Position numbers and translations under genes: made by a program | Notes under the pieces: generated by a model | What the model saw: only the letters and a program-made list of their open reading frames with translations | What the model was told of the DNA's origin: nothing | The model's database searches: none | Shown here: in pieces, positions 33,101-44,313 of the stretch | Numbering within the stretch: position 1 is the stretch's first letter | How the letters are laid out: the number at the start of each line of letters is the position of its first letter | Source of the DNA: Macrophomina tecta | Lineage: Eukaryota > Ascomycota > Dothideomycetes > Botryosphaeriales > Botryosphaeriaceae | DNA: 64,000 nt | Assembly: GCA_024180945.1 (NCBI GenBank) | Contig: JAKSGN010000038.1 | Span: forward strand, 2,480,001-2,544,000 | Reading direction: 5' to 3'

Positions 33101-35704
33101 ATGCCGCGCCCCAAGAAGGACGGCGCGCCCGAGCCAAAGAAGCGGAGTCGGAACGGCTGCTGGTGATCCTCTACCAAAAAGCTCTCGCAAACACGCGCCA
33201 TTTATGCTGACGCCGCCTGTTTGCGCGAATACACAGGCCCTGCAAAGCCCGCAAGGTCAAGTGGTACGCAAGCCCCTCCCCCAGCCTGCGCGAATAAACG
33301 ACGGTAATGACGCTGGTGCAGCGGCGAAGAGAAGCCCCGATGCCTGAACTGCGAGCGCCAGGGCGAGGCCTGCGACTACTCGATCCGCCTCAACTGGGGC
33401 GGCCGCACCAAGCGGTCTCAGGACGACCAGCAGCCCGCCAATCCCTTCTCCGCCTCCATCATCCAGTTCCCGACCTTCGACCAATTCGCCGCATCCACTC
33501 CCTCGCCCGCCCACCATGCCCGTTCGCGCTCCGCCACCGTAGCACCCACTGCTCCCTCGCCCGTTGCGCCGTCCGTGATAAGTGCCTCTGCAAGGATACA
33601 AGACCAGGCTGGCCTATCGGGCGGGACCCACAATGGCTTCCGATACCAGTATGCCGAGCACGGCGGGGGCATGGCGTCCCGAAGCTCCTCTGCTGTGCCT
33701 ATAGACCCGAGGATCCAGAATGTCCAGAACCGCATGGGCGCCGACTATCCTTCGCCCTCGAGCGTCGAGAGTCCATTCTCCAGCAGCTCTCTGAGCGAGC
33801 AGAGAACCGGATCTCCAATGCTGCCGCCTCTGCGAATGGTCCCGGCCGGTAGTTCGCCCGTCGGTGCTCCTGTTGAGCATCGATCGAAGCGCATACGGTT
33901 GAGTCCGGCCAACGATTCGCTCGTCGCACAGTCTTTCCCGGGCTCGCTCAGACAATCGTATGCCGTGGAGACGGCAGCTGCGGGGAGCGGAGCTGCAGAC
34001 GCTCCGTCGCCGTATTCTATTCCTCTGGCCACCCCCTACAGCTCTTTCGTGGGAACACCCTTGACGCCTGGTTCCTCCGTCGCCTCTGAGGAGACTGCCC
34101 TGAGGTCCGGCTCCAGGCCTTTGACTGCCCCGTATCAACCTTCGCCCGATCCTCGTCGCTTATCTGTCAATGATTTGCTCATTGACAGCAGCCGGCCCGC
34201 GCCATCCGCAAGAGAGCGCACACCCCACTATCCAAATTTAGATGCCAGCTCTGGAACTACGACTTACGGATACGACATAGGACAGCCGGATCTGGACACA
34301 CCACGGAACGATGACAGCGGCGCTATTGCCTTGTTCAGTCCACCCGTCTCTTACAGCGGCCCCAATTACTTTTCGTCAGATGGCGCGGAAGAATTGCAAG
34401 GGCGACACAAGAGCATTGCTTTCGAAGCTGACGGTTACTACGCAAAGCCTGTGCCGATCAAGATCCCCAAATCCTTCGAGCCGCTACCTTCGCTGCTCCT
34501 CGAGAATCCCATGAACCTTTTGTATTTCCATCATTTCTTGAACCACACTGCTCGGATTCTTGTTCCTTATGATTGCGAACAGAACCCTTTCCGAAGCATT
34601 CTTCCGCAACTGGCTGTGACTGACGACGACCTTCTGGGGCTTCTGCTGGCGTTCTCCGCGAGCCACAGAGCGCGCCTGCTCTGCCAACCTGAACCCGCAA
34701 ACCGAATAGCTGTCTGGGTTCAGGATGTCTTCCCCAAGCTTCGGCGTGCTCTTGAGAGTGCCGAGCAAATATCGGATTCGAATCTCTGCACCGCCATCAT
34801 GCTTGCATCGCTGGAGATCATTTCGCCCAATGCTTTCGAAGTGCCCATTCCCTGGCAGTCTCATCTCAAACTAGCCAGACAGATGATCATTGCTCGAGGC
34901 GGCTTACAGTCGCTTAACCACAGAGACAAGGTCGCCTATTTCCTTAGTCGCTGGTTTGCGTATCTTGACGTTGTAGGCAGCCTCAGCGGTAGCAAGAACG
35001 ACACCCTCCTGAACTCAGGTTATCTCGCTCTCGGCGAGGACGAAGACGCCATCCGCGATGGTCAGATAGACTGTCTGCTAGGCTTCACCAATCGATTCGT
35101 CGGCTGTCTCGCCCGCATCGCCGAACTGGCCAAGCAGTGCGAGCCTCTTCGCATCGACGAAGTCAGCGGCAAAGTCCGTGAAGATTGGGAGCCTCCAGCC
35201 GACATCGTGGAACGAGCGGAGCAGCTCCGCATTGACCTGCGCAACGGTTTCGAGAATGTCGTTTACAAGGGTTGCACGCACGGCGACCGCTCCGCCTCTG
35301 TCAACGACACCCCACCCGAGGATGTCAGGGAACCGGCGTGGGGTGAAAACGAGATTTATGCCACCAATGAAGCTTTCCATTGGGCGGGCTTGGTGCATCT
35401 CCTGCGCCGCGTCCTCGGTCGGCCGTCGGCCGATCCAGAAGTGCAGAATGCTGTTCGCGAGATTTTCAATACCCTCGAGCGCGTCAGGCCGGACGGGAGT
35501 GCTGGGGCTTGTTTGTTGTTCCCGATGTTCACGGCTGGGTGTGATGCGCTGGAGCCGGAGCAGAGGGAGAGATTGCTGGAGAGATTGAATGCAGTCGAGG
35601 GTTTTGGGATGAGTCAGGTGCAGAGGGCGAGGGAACTGGTAGAGCGAGTGTGGCGGACGGGAAGGCCGTGGGAGTGTGAGGTTAGGGGTGAGTTTTTCGG
35701 ATGA
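33101..35704 (+). CDS. Zn2Cys6 transcription factor with fungal-specific activation domain
   Basis: Three exons, 33101-33162, 33237-33263 and 33322-35704, give 823 residues. The zinc cluster is assembled across both introns: Cys20, Cys23, Cys30, Cys37, Cys40, Cys47 (C-x2-C-x6-C-x6-C-x2-C-x6-C), with the basic region KARKVK between them. Exon 2 is only 27 nt and encodes most of PCKARKVKC. Residues 70-300 are Ser/Pro-rich and disordered. A Fungal_trans_2-type helical domain runs from about residue 360 (MNLLYFHHFLNHTARILV) to the end, including DDDLLGLLLAFSASHRARLL. The protein should bind CGG-type sites in the nucleus; targets cannot be read from the sequence. The N-terminus MPRPKKDGAPEPKK is a common start in this subfamily, so I prefer this ATG although the frame is open upstream. 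The neighbouring AIG1-type gene shares its promoter region but need not be a target. Confidence 0.92.
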
Positions 35705-36926
35705 TTGAGGAAATGAGGTTCGTGAGTGAATGCGCGGATTACGTGAAGATTATGAGGTTCAGCGGATCGTCTTCTTTTCCTTGTAATGACTTAAAGGCTG
35801 AAGATGATCCAATCTATAAAAGGACAACTTCTTCCTCTTCGAAAACTGAACATTACAATGACTATGTACTTACACTTACCCGTGTCTCAACGCTCTATCC
35901 TTCATCTAGACGGCAGGCACTTTCAATGACTGGAGGAAATCATCTTCGCCTACGACTCGTCACTCGCCAGCTTTCTGATCCCATGGATATAAAAACTGCA
36001 GCCTGTTTGACTATTTTGTGCTTTGGCCGTGACTGTCGAGCAGTACTTGTCTAGCTCTTTTTATTGAATGTGCCGAATGGAGATGATATCCCTAAATCCA
36101 GATAAGCTGTACATCATGTTTCTCAGTATGCGGTTAGTATGGATGTTCCCATTTTACACGTTACTCCCTTCTTTCTTTTGACGTTTTGCATTCACATGGA
36201 GCTTACGTACGTCGAGACGGCTCGCTCTCCGGTGGTTTCAGAGACGGTTCATTGGTGAAGTAACCCCGGGCATCACCGCCGCCGCTGCCACCACCACAAT
36301 CGTCATCGTCATGTTGTGAAACTGGTGAAGTACACGCTCCCAAAAATGGTGTCGGATTAATGCCCACCTGACATCACACTTCATGAGTGATCACCGGAAC
36401 ATCAATTATGTTGGGCGTTTGGCTGCAATCCGTGCCACCCTTTGGTGCTCCGCAGGTGATGCCTACTTGTTTGATCAACGGCACCCTCGCAGACCCTATA
36501 TTTTGGCTGCTTATAAGCATCCTCTGTGAGCCTCAGTCGTGTTCTTCCTCCTCCACCACCATTACCACCCAAAACCAGTTCTGACGTCAACCATCACCCA
36601 CCACTATGCCACCACAGGTAAGATGCCACGCACTACCTCAATTGCAGAACTACATGGCCTGATGATCTGCTACATCACATCAGGTTTTTTAAACCCTCAG
36701 ATAAGTCAGTCGTACAGGATTGCTGGCGCTTTCTTCACCTCCAAAGTCAGCGGCAAGGTAAAGAAGACCATTCCGACTGCCTCATCCAAAGCCTTCAGCC
36801 TTATGCACGTGTCCACATCTTCAATTTTCACTCATTTTAAGTGCAGCCAATATGCACTCTGTGCCGACCCCACCTTAAGTATGTAGATCAGTTCACTCAC
36901 TCCGATACTCAGGACGAATCCCCTCC
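35705..36926. other. Intergenic, possibly with a 5' UTR exon of the next gene
   Basis: Downstream flank of the zinc-cluster gene and upstream region of the coiled-coil gene. A GTAAGA donor at 36618 and CAG acceptors at about 36650 and 36912 could delimit 5' UTR introns. The short ATG at 36606 before the donor cannot be joined in frame to the main ORF with these sites. No other gene was recognised. Confidence 0.45.
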
Positions 36927-39619
36927 ATGGACCCCTACGAACCTCCACGCGGCCTCGCTGCGGTGTACCACATGGGCGAACTCCAGGCTCAGCTCACCGC
37001 CGAACGCGAAAAATTGAAGCGCGCCGAGCAGACCAACGCGTTTCTGATCGAACTGATCAGCCAGCAGCATCCTATGCCCAACAAATTCAACACTGAGATC
37101 GAGTCACTTAGACAGAGGATCAAAGAGCTCAAGCTCGAACTCGGGTTGAAAAATTCGCAACTGGAACAAGCCCAGAAGCAGGTCGAACATGACCATGCTC
37201 GCAAGGCATACGCTAGTCGCCCAGGTACGCTCCTTGGCGGCACGGTCTATGCTTCTCCTTTACAGATGGAGAGTCCCTCATGCTTCGAGAAACAACATGA
37301 TGGTGTGAAGGACGTGCAAAGCGGAGGGTTGAACAGCCAGGATCAAGGTACAGCTTTAGCAGAGGCCATTAAGGATCTTAATGAGAAGCATCCAGCTAGC
37401 GACATCCCGGAGGCGGAGTGGATGCAGCCGGTCGAGGAGAAGGCTGGAACAAAGACTGATGGTGCTCGTGCCAAGCCGCAAATGAAGCGGTACTTCGACC
37501 CGGCCGCTGCTGTCAAGGAGAAGGTAGTCGTTGGGGCTGGCTCTACGGCTGTGGCAAAGAAGGGGCCGGTTCAACCCAAAACTCGGCCTGATGAGTCAAA
37601 TGTAAGTTTTCTTGCTCCTGGATCATAGGGTTTGGACACTTCTTAATGCACCATAAGATGTATCATCCGCAACCCAAACATCCCGTGGCGGTAGAGAACC
37701 TCAACACAGAGCCAGTGCGTTATGGCCGTTTTGAGAGGAACAATCCCAGGGGTCCTCGCTCTCTGCCTCGCCCGCCTCCCAAGGACAGCCCGTGGTATTG
37801 CCCGTCAGGCCCGTCGCAGTACCAGCCGCAGTACGATCCTCAATACTATCCACACGACCAGCCACATCACTCTAGCCACTTTCGTCCTCGTCCTCCGCCC
37901 ATCGACGCCCGACTCACCTCCTACCGCGATGTCGACGCGCCAGCCTCTGTTCCGCAATTCGGTGAGCAAGTGATACCGTCCTCAATCCACTACCTCCCGT
38001 CAGGCGGCTACTTCAACTTCACCGAAGACCTCTACGATGAGCAGACCACCAGCACGGACAAGGTGAAGGAAAGCAAGCCTACCAGTAGCACTGCCACCAA
38101 CACAGACCTCGCGCCCAAAAGCCACCCGCCAAACGCTCCCATCCACCCTCCCCGCATCCCTGCCGGCCTCAACAAGAGCATTCACGCCCAACGAAGACAG
38201 CAAACCCACTGGCCGCTATTCACCCCCGCCCTCCATAATCGCCGCCGCGTCGACCTGACCAAAATTCCGGACCGTACGCCGCTCGCCGTCCTGATGCAGC
38301 AGATCGCGCCTTCCGCCGCCGCCTCGCCGCTCATCCTCTCCGTCACTCCGCCCCGCCGCATGCCCCGTGTCGTCAGCGCCTTTGAGACCACCGTCGAACT
38401 CTACGTTACGCTCGAGTTCGCGCGCGGCGACGCCGCCGCCGCCTTCATCGCCCGCACGGGTGCAGCGCCCATCAGGGTCGCAGGCGCGGTCGTCAAGGCG
38501 GTGCAGTGCAGCGAGGCCAGCCCGCCGATCGCGCGGGACGTCGGCGAGCAGGTCTGGTGCAGGGGCGCGAGTAGGCGGATCGTCGTCGAGGAGGCGGGCG
38601 CGGCGCTGCGTGTGCCGGCGAATTTGCGGTATCAGATCGAGAGCTGTCCGTACCAGCCGCCGGTGAGGCGTGGCAGTGGCGACGGGCGCGAGTTGTTGGT
38701 GGGTTCGCCCGAGTTCTTGGAGGATGGGGCAATTAGGGTGACGTTCTTGGATGTGAGGGATGCGGTGGTGGCGTTTGGGACCTGGACGAAGAGCCCTATT
38801 TTTAGGAATGTAGGAGTGAGTTATGAGAGGGATGGAGTGCTGCCGGAGTTGGCGAAGGAGAATGAGGACCAGCAGGTTATGGTTGAGGAGCGAAGTGCTG
38901 GGAAGAGTCGAGAGCATTCGGTGAAGGAAGGGGTCTCACATAGCTCTGACGAGGAAGATGAGAAGACTGGCCAGGGTGGCAAGGCTACTGAGGCCACCGG
39001 GGCTAGCGATCTTGATTCTTCCCGCAGTTTGAGGATCGAGCGCATGCCTCCTGTTTCTGAGCTTGAGAAAGAAGAAGACGAGGGCTACGCCGCTGGCAGC
39101 AGCGAAGACATTGAGAGTTCTCAAACTCGTTCTGTCCCTTCGGCTCATGGCGGTTCCAACAAGCCACCTACCGAATCTCATGAGATCGAAGAAAAGCCTG
39201 GCAACGACGACGAAAAGCGGAAGGGCGTCTCTCCGGACCGCAAATCAGCCCGCCACATCGGCCTGTACCTCTCATCCGGTACGCACGACGCCGAATCCGA
39301 CACAACGGAGGAAGGCGAGATCCGCGAAATAATCGACAACGACAGCGGCAGTGACAGAGATGCTCCTCCTTGCCGCTCCTCTGCGGCTAAACACGCATTC
39401 CTTAACTATGACGGCTGCTCCGACAATCCCGCCCACGAGCCGCCAGCTTCTCCTCAGTGTGGGCCTTGTGTGCCTCAAAATACCACGACTACTCCGTTTC
39501 CAGGGAAGCAGGACAAGCAGGACCGCACTGCTTCTCCGGGCCTGGCTCATAGCTGCCAGCTGTCCCGAACCCCGGACCAGGTTGAGTACTTGGCCGCTCC
39601 ATTTGCCAGAGAGCTGTAG
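36927..39619 (+). CDS. Uncharacterised coiled-coil protein with RRM-like segments
   Basis: Two exons, 36927-37601 and 37658-39619, with a phase-0 56-nt intron (GTAAGTTT...CATAAG), give 878 residues. Residues 12-85 form a coiled coil (MGELQAQLTAEREKLKRAEQ; ESLRQRIKELKLELGLKNS). Residues 85-450 are low complexity, with a Pro/Tyr/His-rich part (SQYQPQYDPQYYPHDQPHH). Two short beta-alpha-like blocks follow: VELYVTLEFARGDAAAAF near 471 and IRVTFLDVRDAVVAFGTW near 583. Both resemble the RNP-type strand and helix of diverged RRM domains, as in meiotic Mei2-like or other fungal RRM proteins. The C-terminal 260 residues are acidic and Ser-rich. I do not recognise a named family, and RNA binding is inference. 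The start is the first ATG in frame; an upstream exon cannot be excluded. Codon use in 38300-38700 is notably GC-rich. Confidence 0.8.
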
Positions 39620-40334
39620 AGGTACGATGACCTGAACGAAAACGCAGATGCAAAGAGTACGGAGGTCAAGAGTACACGCTCCTGCTAGCGGTGAGACAAC
39701 CAACAAGATCATTCAGGCAGACCAGTCTGTGCGGATCAGTTCGTTGATGGAACGGAGTAACTGGGCAGTCTGAGTAGAACCACCTTCGCTCTCATAAGGT
39801 ACACTGCTCGCTGAAGAGCTGATGAGATGGCTGCTGCGCTCAGTAGGGTATTGCCGGGTCGGTGGCATTCCCTCTGGATTCTCTGTCAGCTCTTTAAAAT
39901 AGTCTTGACCCTACATCTCCCACAGCTCTTTTCTTTTGCTCGTCATATCTTCTGCCTTTCGGTTGCGGGATTTCTTGGACTTTCTAAACAACATATTCTA
40001 GCTGCCTACTACTTCCTGCGAGCTGTAACCGATGGGAGGCGTTGACGGGTAACATTGGAACAGGGAATGAGCATTGCGGATAGCGTTCACAGGGAATCTA
40101 TGCAGGTATTGGTTTGATCTTGCAACAGCAGTCTGCTACATGAGTAAGTCATACAAGAGCTACATTCAGGATTTTCAAAATTGAGAGCTGAACTTCCAGC
40201 TTGGGACGTCACCAAATTGTACCACCCTTTCATACCTTTCTTGTGCTGTTCATTACACAGGGCACCGAATCCCACTGACATGTTCCCGGTCTCGAACCAC
40301 ACTGGCTCGCTCTCTCTCTCTCTCACTTTACACC
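39620..40334. other. Convergent intergenic region
   Basis: The 3' flanks of converging genes. A short CT repeat lies at about 40307-40324. No gene was recognised. Confidence 0.55.
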
Positions 40335-41447
40335 TCAGAGCACCCACCAAATCCCGACACCCACCAATCCCAACATCCGGCCAACGCCGACGAAGTTCCC
40401 TGCTGCAGCTCCCTGAGACGCTCCGGTCTGATTAGCACTCGTCGTCGTCGTCATCGTCGAAGAAGCAGACGCGCCGCTACTCCCCGTCGCACTCGCACTG
40501 AAAGTGAAGCCACTCACGCTCGTCCCACTCGCACTCGCACTTGCACTTGCACTCGCACTCGCCCCCGCCCCCGTCCCCGTTGCGCTCGTCCCGGACACAT
40601 TCACACCCGCCGTCGCACCTGCGCTCGCCGTCTCCGTCTCGGTCGACACGACGTTCCCGCCACTCGGCACGCTGCCCGTGGTATTCGGGCCCAGCACGCC
40701 CGTCGTCGTCGACGCGGTCGTGCTACTGCTGGACGAGCCGCCAATGCCGCCCGTGTGTACGGTGCCCGTCGCGATGGGCGTCGTGAAGCTGGTGTCGGCG
40801 GTGTAGCCGCCGGTGGTGTAGGAAGGGCTTTCGTCCGGGTCGGTCGTCGCGTCGCTGCCGGAGGAGGGCGTGGTTTCGTCCGGGTCGGTGGTTTCGATGG
40901 GAGTGGATCGGTCGGGGTTGTTGCTGTCGTCGTTGTTTTGGTCGTTGTTGGCGGAGGCTTGGACGACGGCGGAGGAGCCGGAGTTGGTGGTGGTGGAGCG
41001 GCCGGAGAGGAGGGGGAATAGGAAGGAGCGTTTGCGTTTGCCGGCGTAGCGGAGGTTTTGGTGAAGTGGTGGAGCGGCGAAGGGGTGGAAGTGCTGTTAA
41101 GGAGAGGAGTAGTAGTTAGTAGTAGCTTCTTCTCCTCTCTGTTATTTTCTGTGCATTGATAAGAAATAGTGAGAATTTGAGGATGGGAATTCATGGTCAT
41201 ATCAGGAAATGTAGGTCACGGGATAAATTATTCGACGACTATGTCTGCGTGTATATACTATAATGGACTGGCAGTGGCGTGATTGTCGTTCAGCGAGGCT
41301 AGAGCTTAGGGAATTGAACCATCAATGCTTCTCTCGCAAACTTACACCTTGCACGTCATTTGAGTCAGGCTGGACGAGGGCCGCGCTCGAGGCTACGACA
41401 GCTACGAGCGCGATCATGGTAAACAGACGACGGTATGCCGACCGCAT
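40335..41447 (-). CDS. Secreted Ser/Thr/Ala-rich GPI-anchor-type protein with a Kex2-like site
   Basis: Two exons, 41346-41447 and 40335-41093, joined over a 252-nt intron (GTAAGT...TTAACAG, phase 0), give 286 residues. Exon 1 encodes a signal peptide (MRSAYRRLFTMIALVAVVAS) and ends near DSNDVQG. Exon 2 opens with HFHPFAAPPLHQNLRYAG and KRKR at 53-56, a candidate Kex2 processing site that would release a short propeptide. The middle is Thr/Asp/Ser-rich, then an alternating Ser-Ala tract encoded by a hexamer repeat. The C-terminus has a small-residue region followed by a hydrophobic tail (MLGLVGVGIWWVL), as in GPI-anchored wall proteins. The gene is divergent from the small coiled-coil gene at 42190. 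No conserved domain was recognised. The signal-peptide exon is the best support for the two-exon model. Confidence 0.78.
40525..40562. repeat. Imperfect hexamer repeat coding Ser-Ala dipeptides
   Basis: About six copies of a CACTCG/CACTTG-type hexamer lie inside the GPI-type protein gene and encode an alternating Ser-Ala tract on the minus strand. Copy number may vary between strains. Confidence 0.8.
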
Positions 41448-42189
41448 GATTGCAGGTGTGCGACGAAGTGCAATGTACGGGCGAAGGACGCAAGGAAGCG
41501 AATATCTCGTTTCGAAGCATGCGGGACGGCAGCGCGTGTTGGGTTTATATACAGACCGCCAAGCAGCGTTTCCCAATGAAACGTTGCACGTACACGCAGG
41601 GAAGCGGGCGGAAGCTTAAATGCGGAGAAGGGGTGAGCTTGTTGGCGACAAGCCGCGTAGCGTGCGGAGAAGCTTTACGTCATGCGGCATGGGCCCAGGG
41701 CCCAGGGGGCCGTCGAAAGAGCTGTTGGCACTGATCGACGGCACGAGCTACTGCAGGTTCCGCGATGCGCTTCTTACTGATCAGACAACATCTGAGATGT
41801 TGGCGGTAGAACAGGAGGAGTGAAAGGGTGGGCACTCTTCCACAATGCTATCATGACACAATCCAACGACCCGCTTGCCTAAAACGAAACCTCCAGCTTC
41901 CACTAGGCCCGGCGGAACTCCAGCGTGTTCCCTTTCCCCCATTTCTTTTCACAGCAGTAAACTGTGCGATGCGTTCGGCTCGCCAAGCGATGCTCCCGTT
42001 CTTTCGTTGAAAGAAGTTCGCATCCAAGCAAGCCAACTCCGCAAATGGCGCCAGAGTCCTCGAACAAAGCCCTGCCAGAGGGGACAAATAGCAATCACGA
42101 AGATCTCAACCAACACCTAGCAAGGTCGTCCATAGCCGCCGCATAGTAGCGCAATCCCTTTTCCCGCCACCCTGACACAACCCGCCAAA
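41448..42189. promoter_or_regulatory. Divergent intergenic region
   Basis: About 740 bases lie between the start codons of the GPI-type gene (-) and the small coiled-coil gene (+). Open frames here are shadows. No specific element was identified. Confidence 0.5.
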
Positions 42190-42938
42190 ATGGGCTTCTT
42201 CGCCAAGCTATTTGAAACTTCGTGGGACCGGGAGATGCGGCACACTAAGGAGAAGCTCGCCGCCGTCGAGGGCAAACTCACGGCCATCGATAAAGCGTAC
42301 AAGAAGGCCTCTCTCGAGCTGGACACGATCAAGGACGCCCAGAGGAAGTCGGAGCGGTCGGAGCAAACGCTGCGCACCCTGAAGCAACAACTGGAGGTAA
42401 TGGCAATGTCCATGAGATCTGATCCTCTCGGCTTCCCTCGAAGACTGACGCCTTAGTTGCTCTGTGAGTCTGCAGGCGGATCTCAATGCACAGGATCGTC
42501 TCATCTCTATGGTGGACAAGAAAGCGCTAGAGGTTAGTCCAATCCACATACTTCGAATGGCGTAGGTCTGGAGCTAACTATTCTTTATGTAGCGTGCAAG
42601 GAAGTACGTCTCTCTTAACGAATCGTTCAGAAGTTGGAGGAGCCTCTCAGATGTAAGAAATCTCGTTATGGAATCTTGAGTTGTGAACCGCACTGAAGCG
42701 AGTTCTCCTCACAGCTCGAAGCCGAAGGAGCTACGAGAATGGATGCTTTCCACCAGGTAAGGCCTCGTGACAGCGATATCACTTGCTGGCCAAGCTGACG
42801 TGAAAGTTGGAATAGACTCAAGCCGAGCTTCTGGGCCAAAGAGCGCAGAACATAAGCAAAAAGCGTCTAGCTGAAGACAGATTAGCCGACTTAGCGACCT
42901 CGAAGCGTCAAAAGATGCCGTATCCACCCCTAGGCTAG
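42190..42938 (+). CDS. Small coiled-coil protein, five exons
   Basis: Exons 42190-42396, 42476-42532, 42593-42652, 42715-42756 and 42816-42938 encode 162 residues. Every exon length is a multiple of three and every intron is phase 0, with donors GTAATG, GTTAGT, GTAAGA and GTAAGG. Residues 15-75 form a strong coiled coil (EKLAAVEGKLTAIDKAYKKA; RKSERSEQTLRTLKQQLE). The C-terminal part is helical and basic (KKRLAEDRLADL, then SKRQKMPYPPLG). The N-terminus MGFFAKLFETSWD is hydrophobic and aromatic but not a signal peptide. I do not recognise the family. The basic KRQK near the end could be a nuclear signal. The clean phases across four introns make the gene model credible despite the small exons. 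Confidence 0.78.
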
Positions 42939-43282
42939 ATTAATGAATGGTAAAGGAATATCTAAAAAGGCCACGCAGAACGTTAGGGCCAGCCAGCTCT
43001 ACTCCAACTTCAGCTACTTATACGTATCTCTGGTCAGACTCACAGGCCTACAGGCTCGATAACTCTGAACGATAGGAGTTAAGCACGAAAAGGGATAGAA
43101 GGGTAATTCTATTGCTATGTCTTCGAGTGCTTTGCACGATCCAGTCAGTGCTTGGGGGATTTTTGCATTGTAGCGTGTATCAGCCACATGCAATCTAATA
43201 TTTTTAATCCGGTAGAAGGCTGCTCCTCTCATCCATGGCCTCTGAATCTACGGCCAAGTGAGTTATAGGAGCGTGGGCCCTT
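42939..43282. other. Short convergent intergenic region
   Basis: The 3' ends of the small coiled-coil gene and ATP11 face each other across 344 bases. Nothing further is seen. Confidence 0.6.
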
Positions 43283-44313
43283 TCAAATATTTTCGGCCTC
43301 ATCCAGAAGCTCCTCAATCTTGAAGGCGCCATCGCCGCGGCTGAACATCTCCAGCAACTTCTTGCGGTTGCTTCCAGGCTCTTCCGCTTGCAGACCGTAG
43401 AATTTCTGCAGGCACATCAACAGCCACTTGCCCTCATCGACAGAAATGCCGCGGTTGTCAAGCACAGTCCCTTGCACCAACACTAAGCCCTTGGAATCGA
43501 CCATTTCGGTATGGAAAGTCACGGTAGTGTGCGGGGCGGCGAACTCGTTGCGCAACTGGTATTCGGCGAGATGGGTGAATAGGACGGTGGCGCAATTTTC
43601 TGCGGGAAAAGTCCACTGCATGAAGTGGATCTCAGCGCCCTGTCCATCTGGGCTCTGGCGAGGAATGGGCAGAACGAATTGCGGGTGCCTCCGAGCATTT
43701 TGGAAGATTGTGTTCCAGCTGCCACTGTTCATAATGGCGCAAAGCGACTGCGGATTCCGGGCGTGGCGCAACCTCCAGATCATCTCGATCTCCTTCTCGG
43801 GCAGCTCGAGCGTCTTCTCGACGTCGATGAAGGAGGAAAGCGTTTTGACTCCGGGCGGCAGCTTTGACTCGGTTGGCGATGTCGGTGCAGGCTGGGCTGA
43901 TGGGGGAGGCGGCGGAGCGAAGGGCGGGGGCGTTGAAGATACGGATTTCTCGGTGCTCCTCAATAGCGCTTCTGTAGAAGGTGGCGCGGCGGCTTCCTTC
44001 CGGACCGTCTCAATCTTCTCTTTGTAGACTTCCTTGAGCTCGTCAATGTCCTTGACACCTTGCCTGGCGCACGGGTTAGCGGCGAAGGGCGGCAGTCGGA
44101 CAACAAGCATAGTCACCATGGCAGTGTCGACACCTACTCTTTGGCTTTGCGCGCAAGCTTGTCCTTGTACTTTGCTAGCACGCGTTCCTGGGCACCGTGG
44201 GTGGCGAGGTAGCGGACATCGTGAACCTGGGCCCACCGCCTGGAGGCAATGACAGGCGTGGGCAACGGGCGGGTGACCAGGCGACGGAATGCTGGGATGC
44301 GAAAAGAGGCCAT
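43283..44313 (-). CDS. ATP11: Mitochondrial ATP synthase F1 assembly chaperone Atp11
   Basis: Atp11 binds the free F1 beta subunit in the mitochondrial matrix and prevents aggregation before assembly with alpha. Exon 1 (44138-44313) and exon 2 (43283-44063) are joined over a 74-nt intron (GTAGGT...GCCAG), giving 318 residues and restoring KAKEQGVKDIDELKE, a family-conserved helix. The N-terminus MASFRIPAFRRLVTRPLP is rich in Arg and lacks acids, as expected for a matrix targeting sequence. A Pro-rich linker (PPPFAPPPPPSAQ) precedes the main domain, which begins at LSSFIDVEKTLELPEKEI. It continues through IWRLRHARNPQSLCAIM and QFVLPIPRQ, ending near residue 300. Length and order agree with the family. 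It is divergent from ERG12. Confidence 0.93.

Noticed and set aside
36606..36617. Possible 4-codon first exon before a GTAAGA donor
   Set aside because: It ends in phase 0, but the available acceptors near 36650 and 36912 do not lead in frame into the ORF at 36927.
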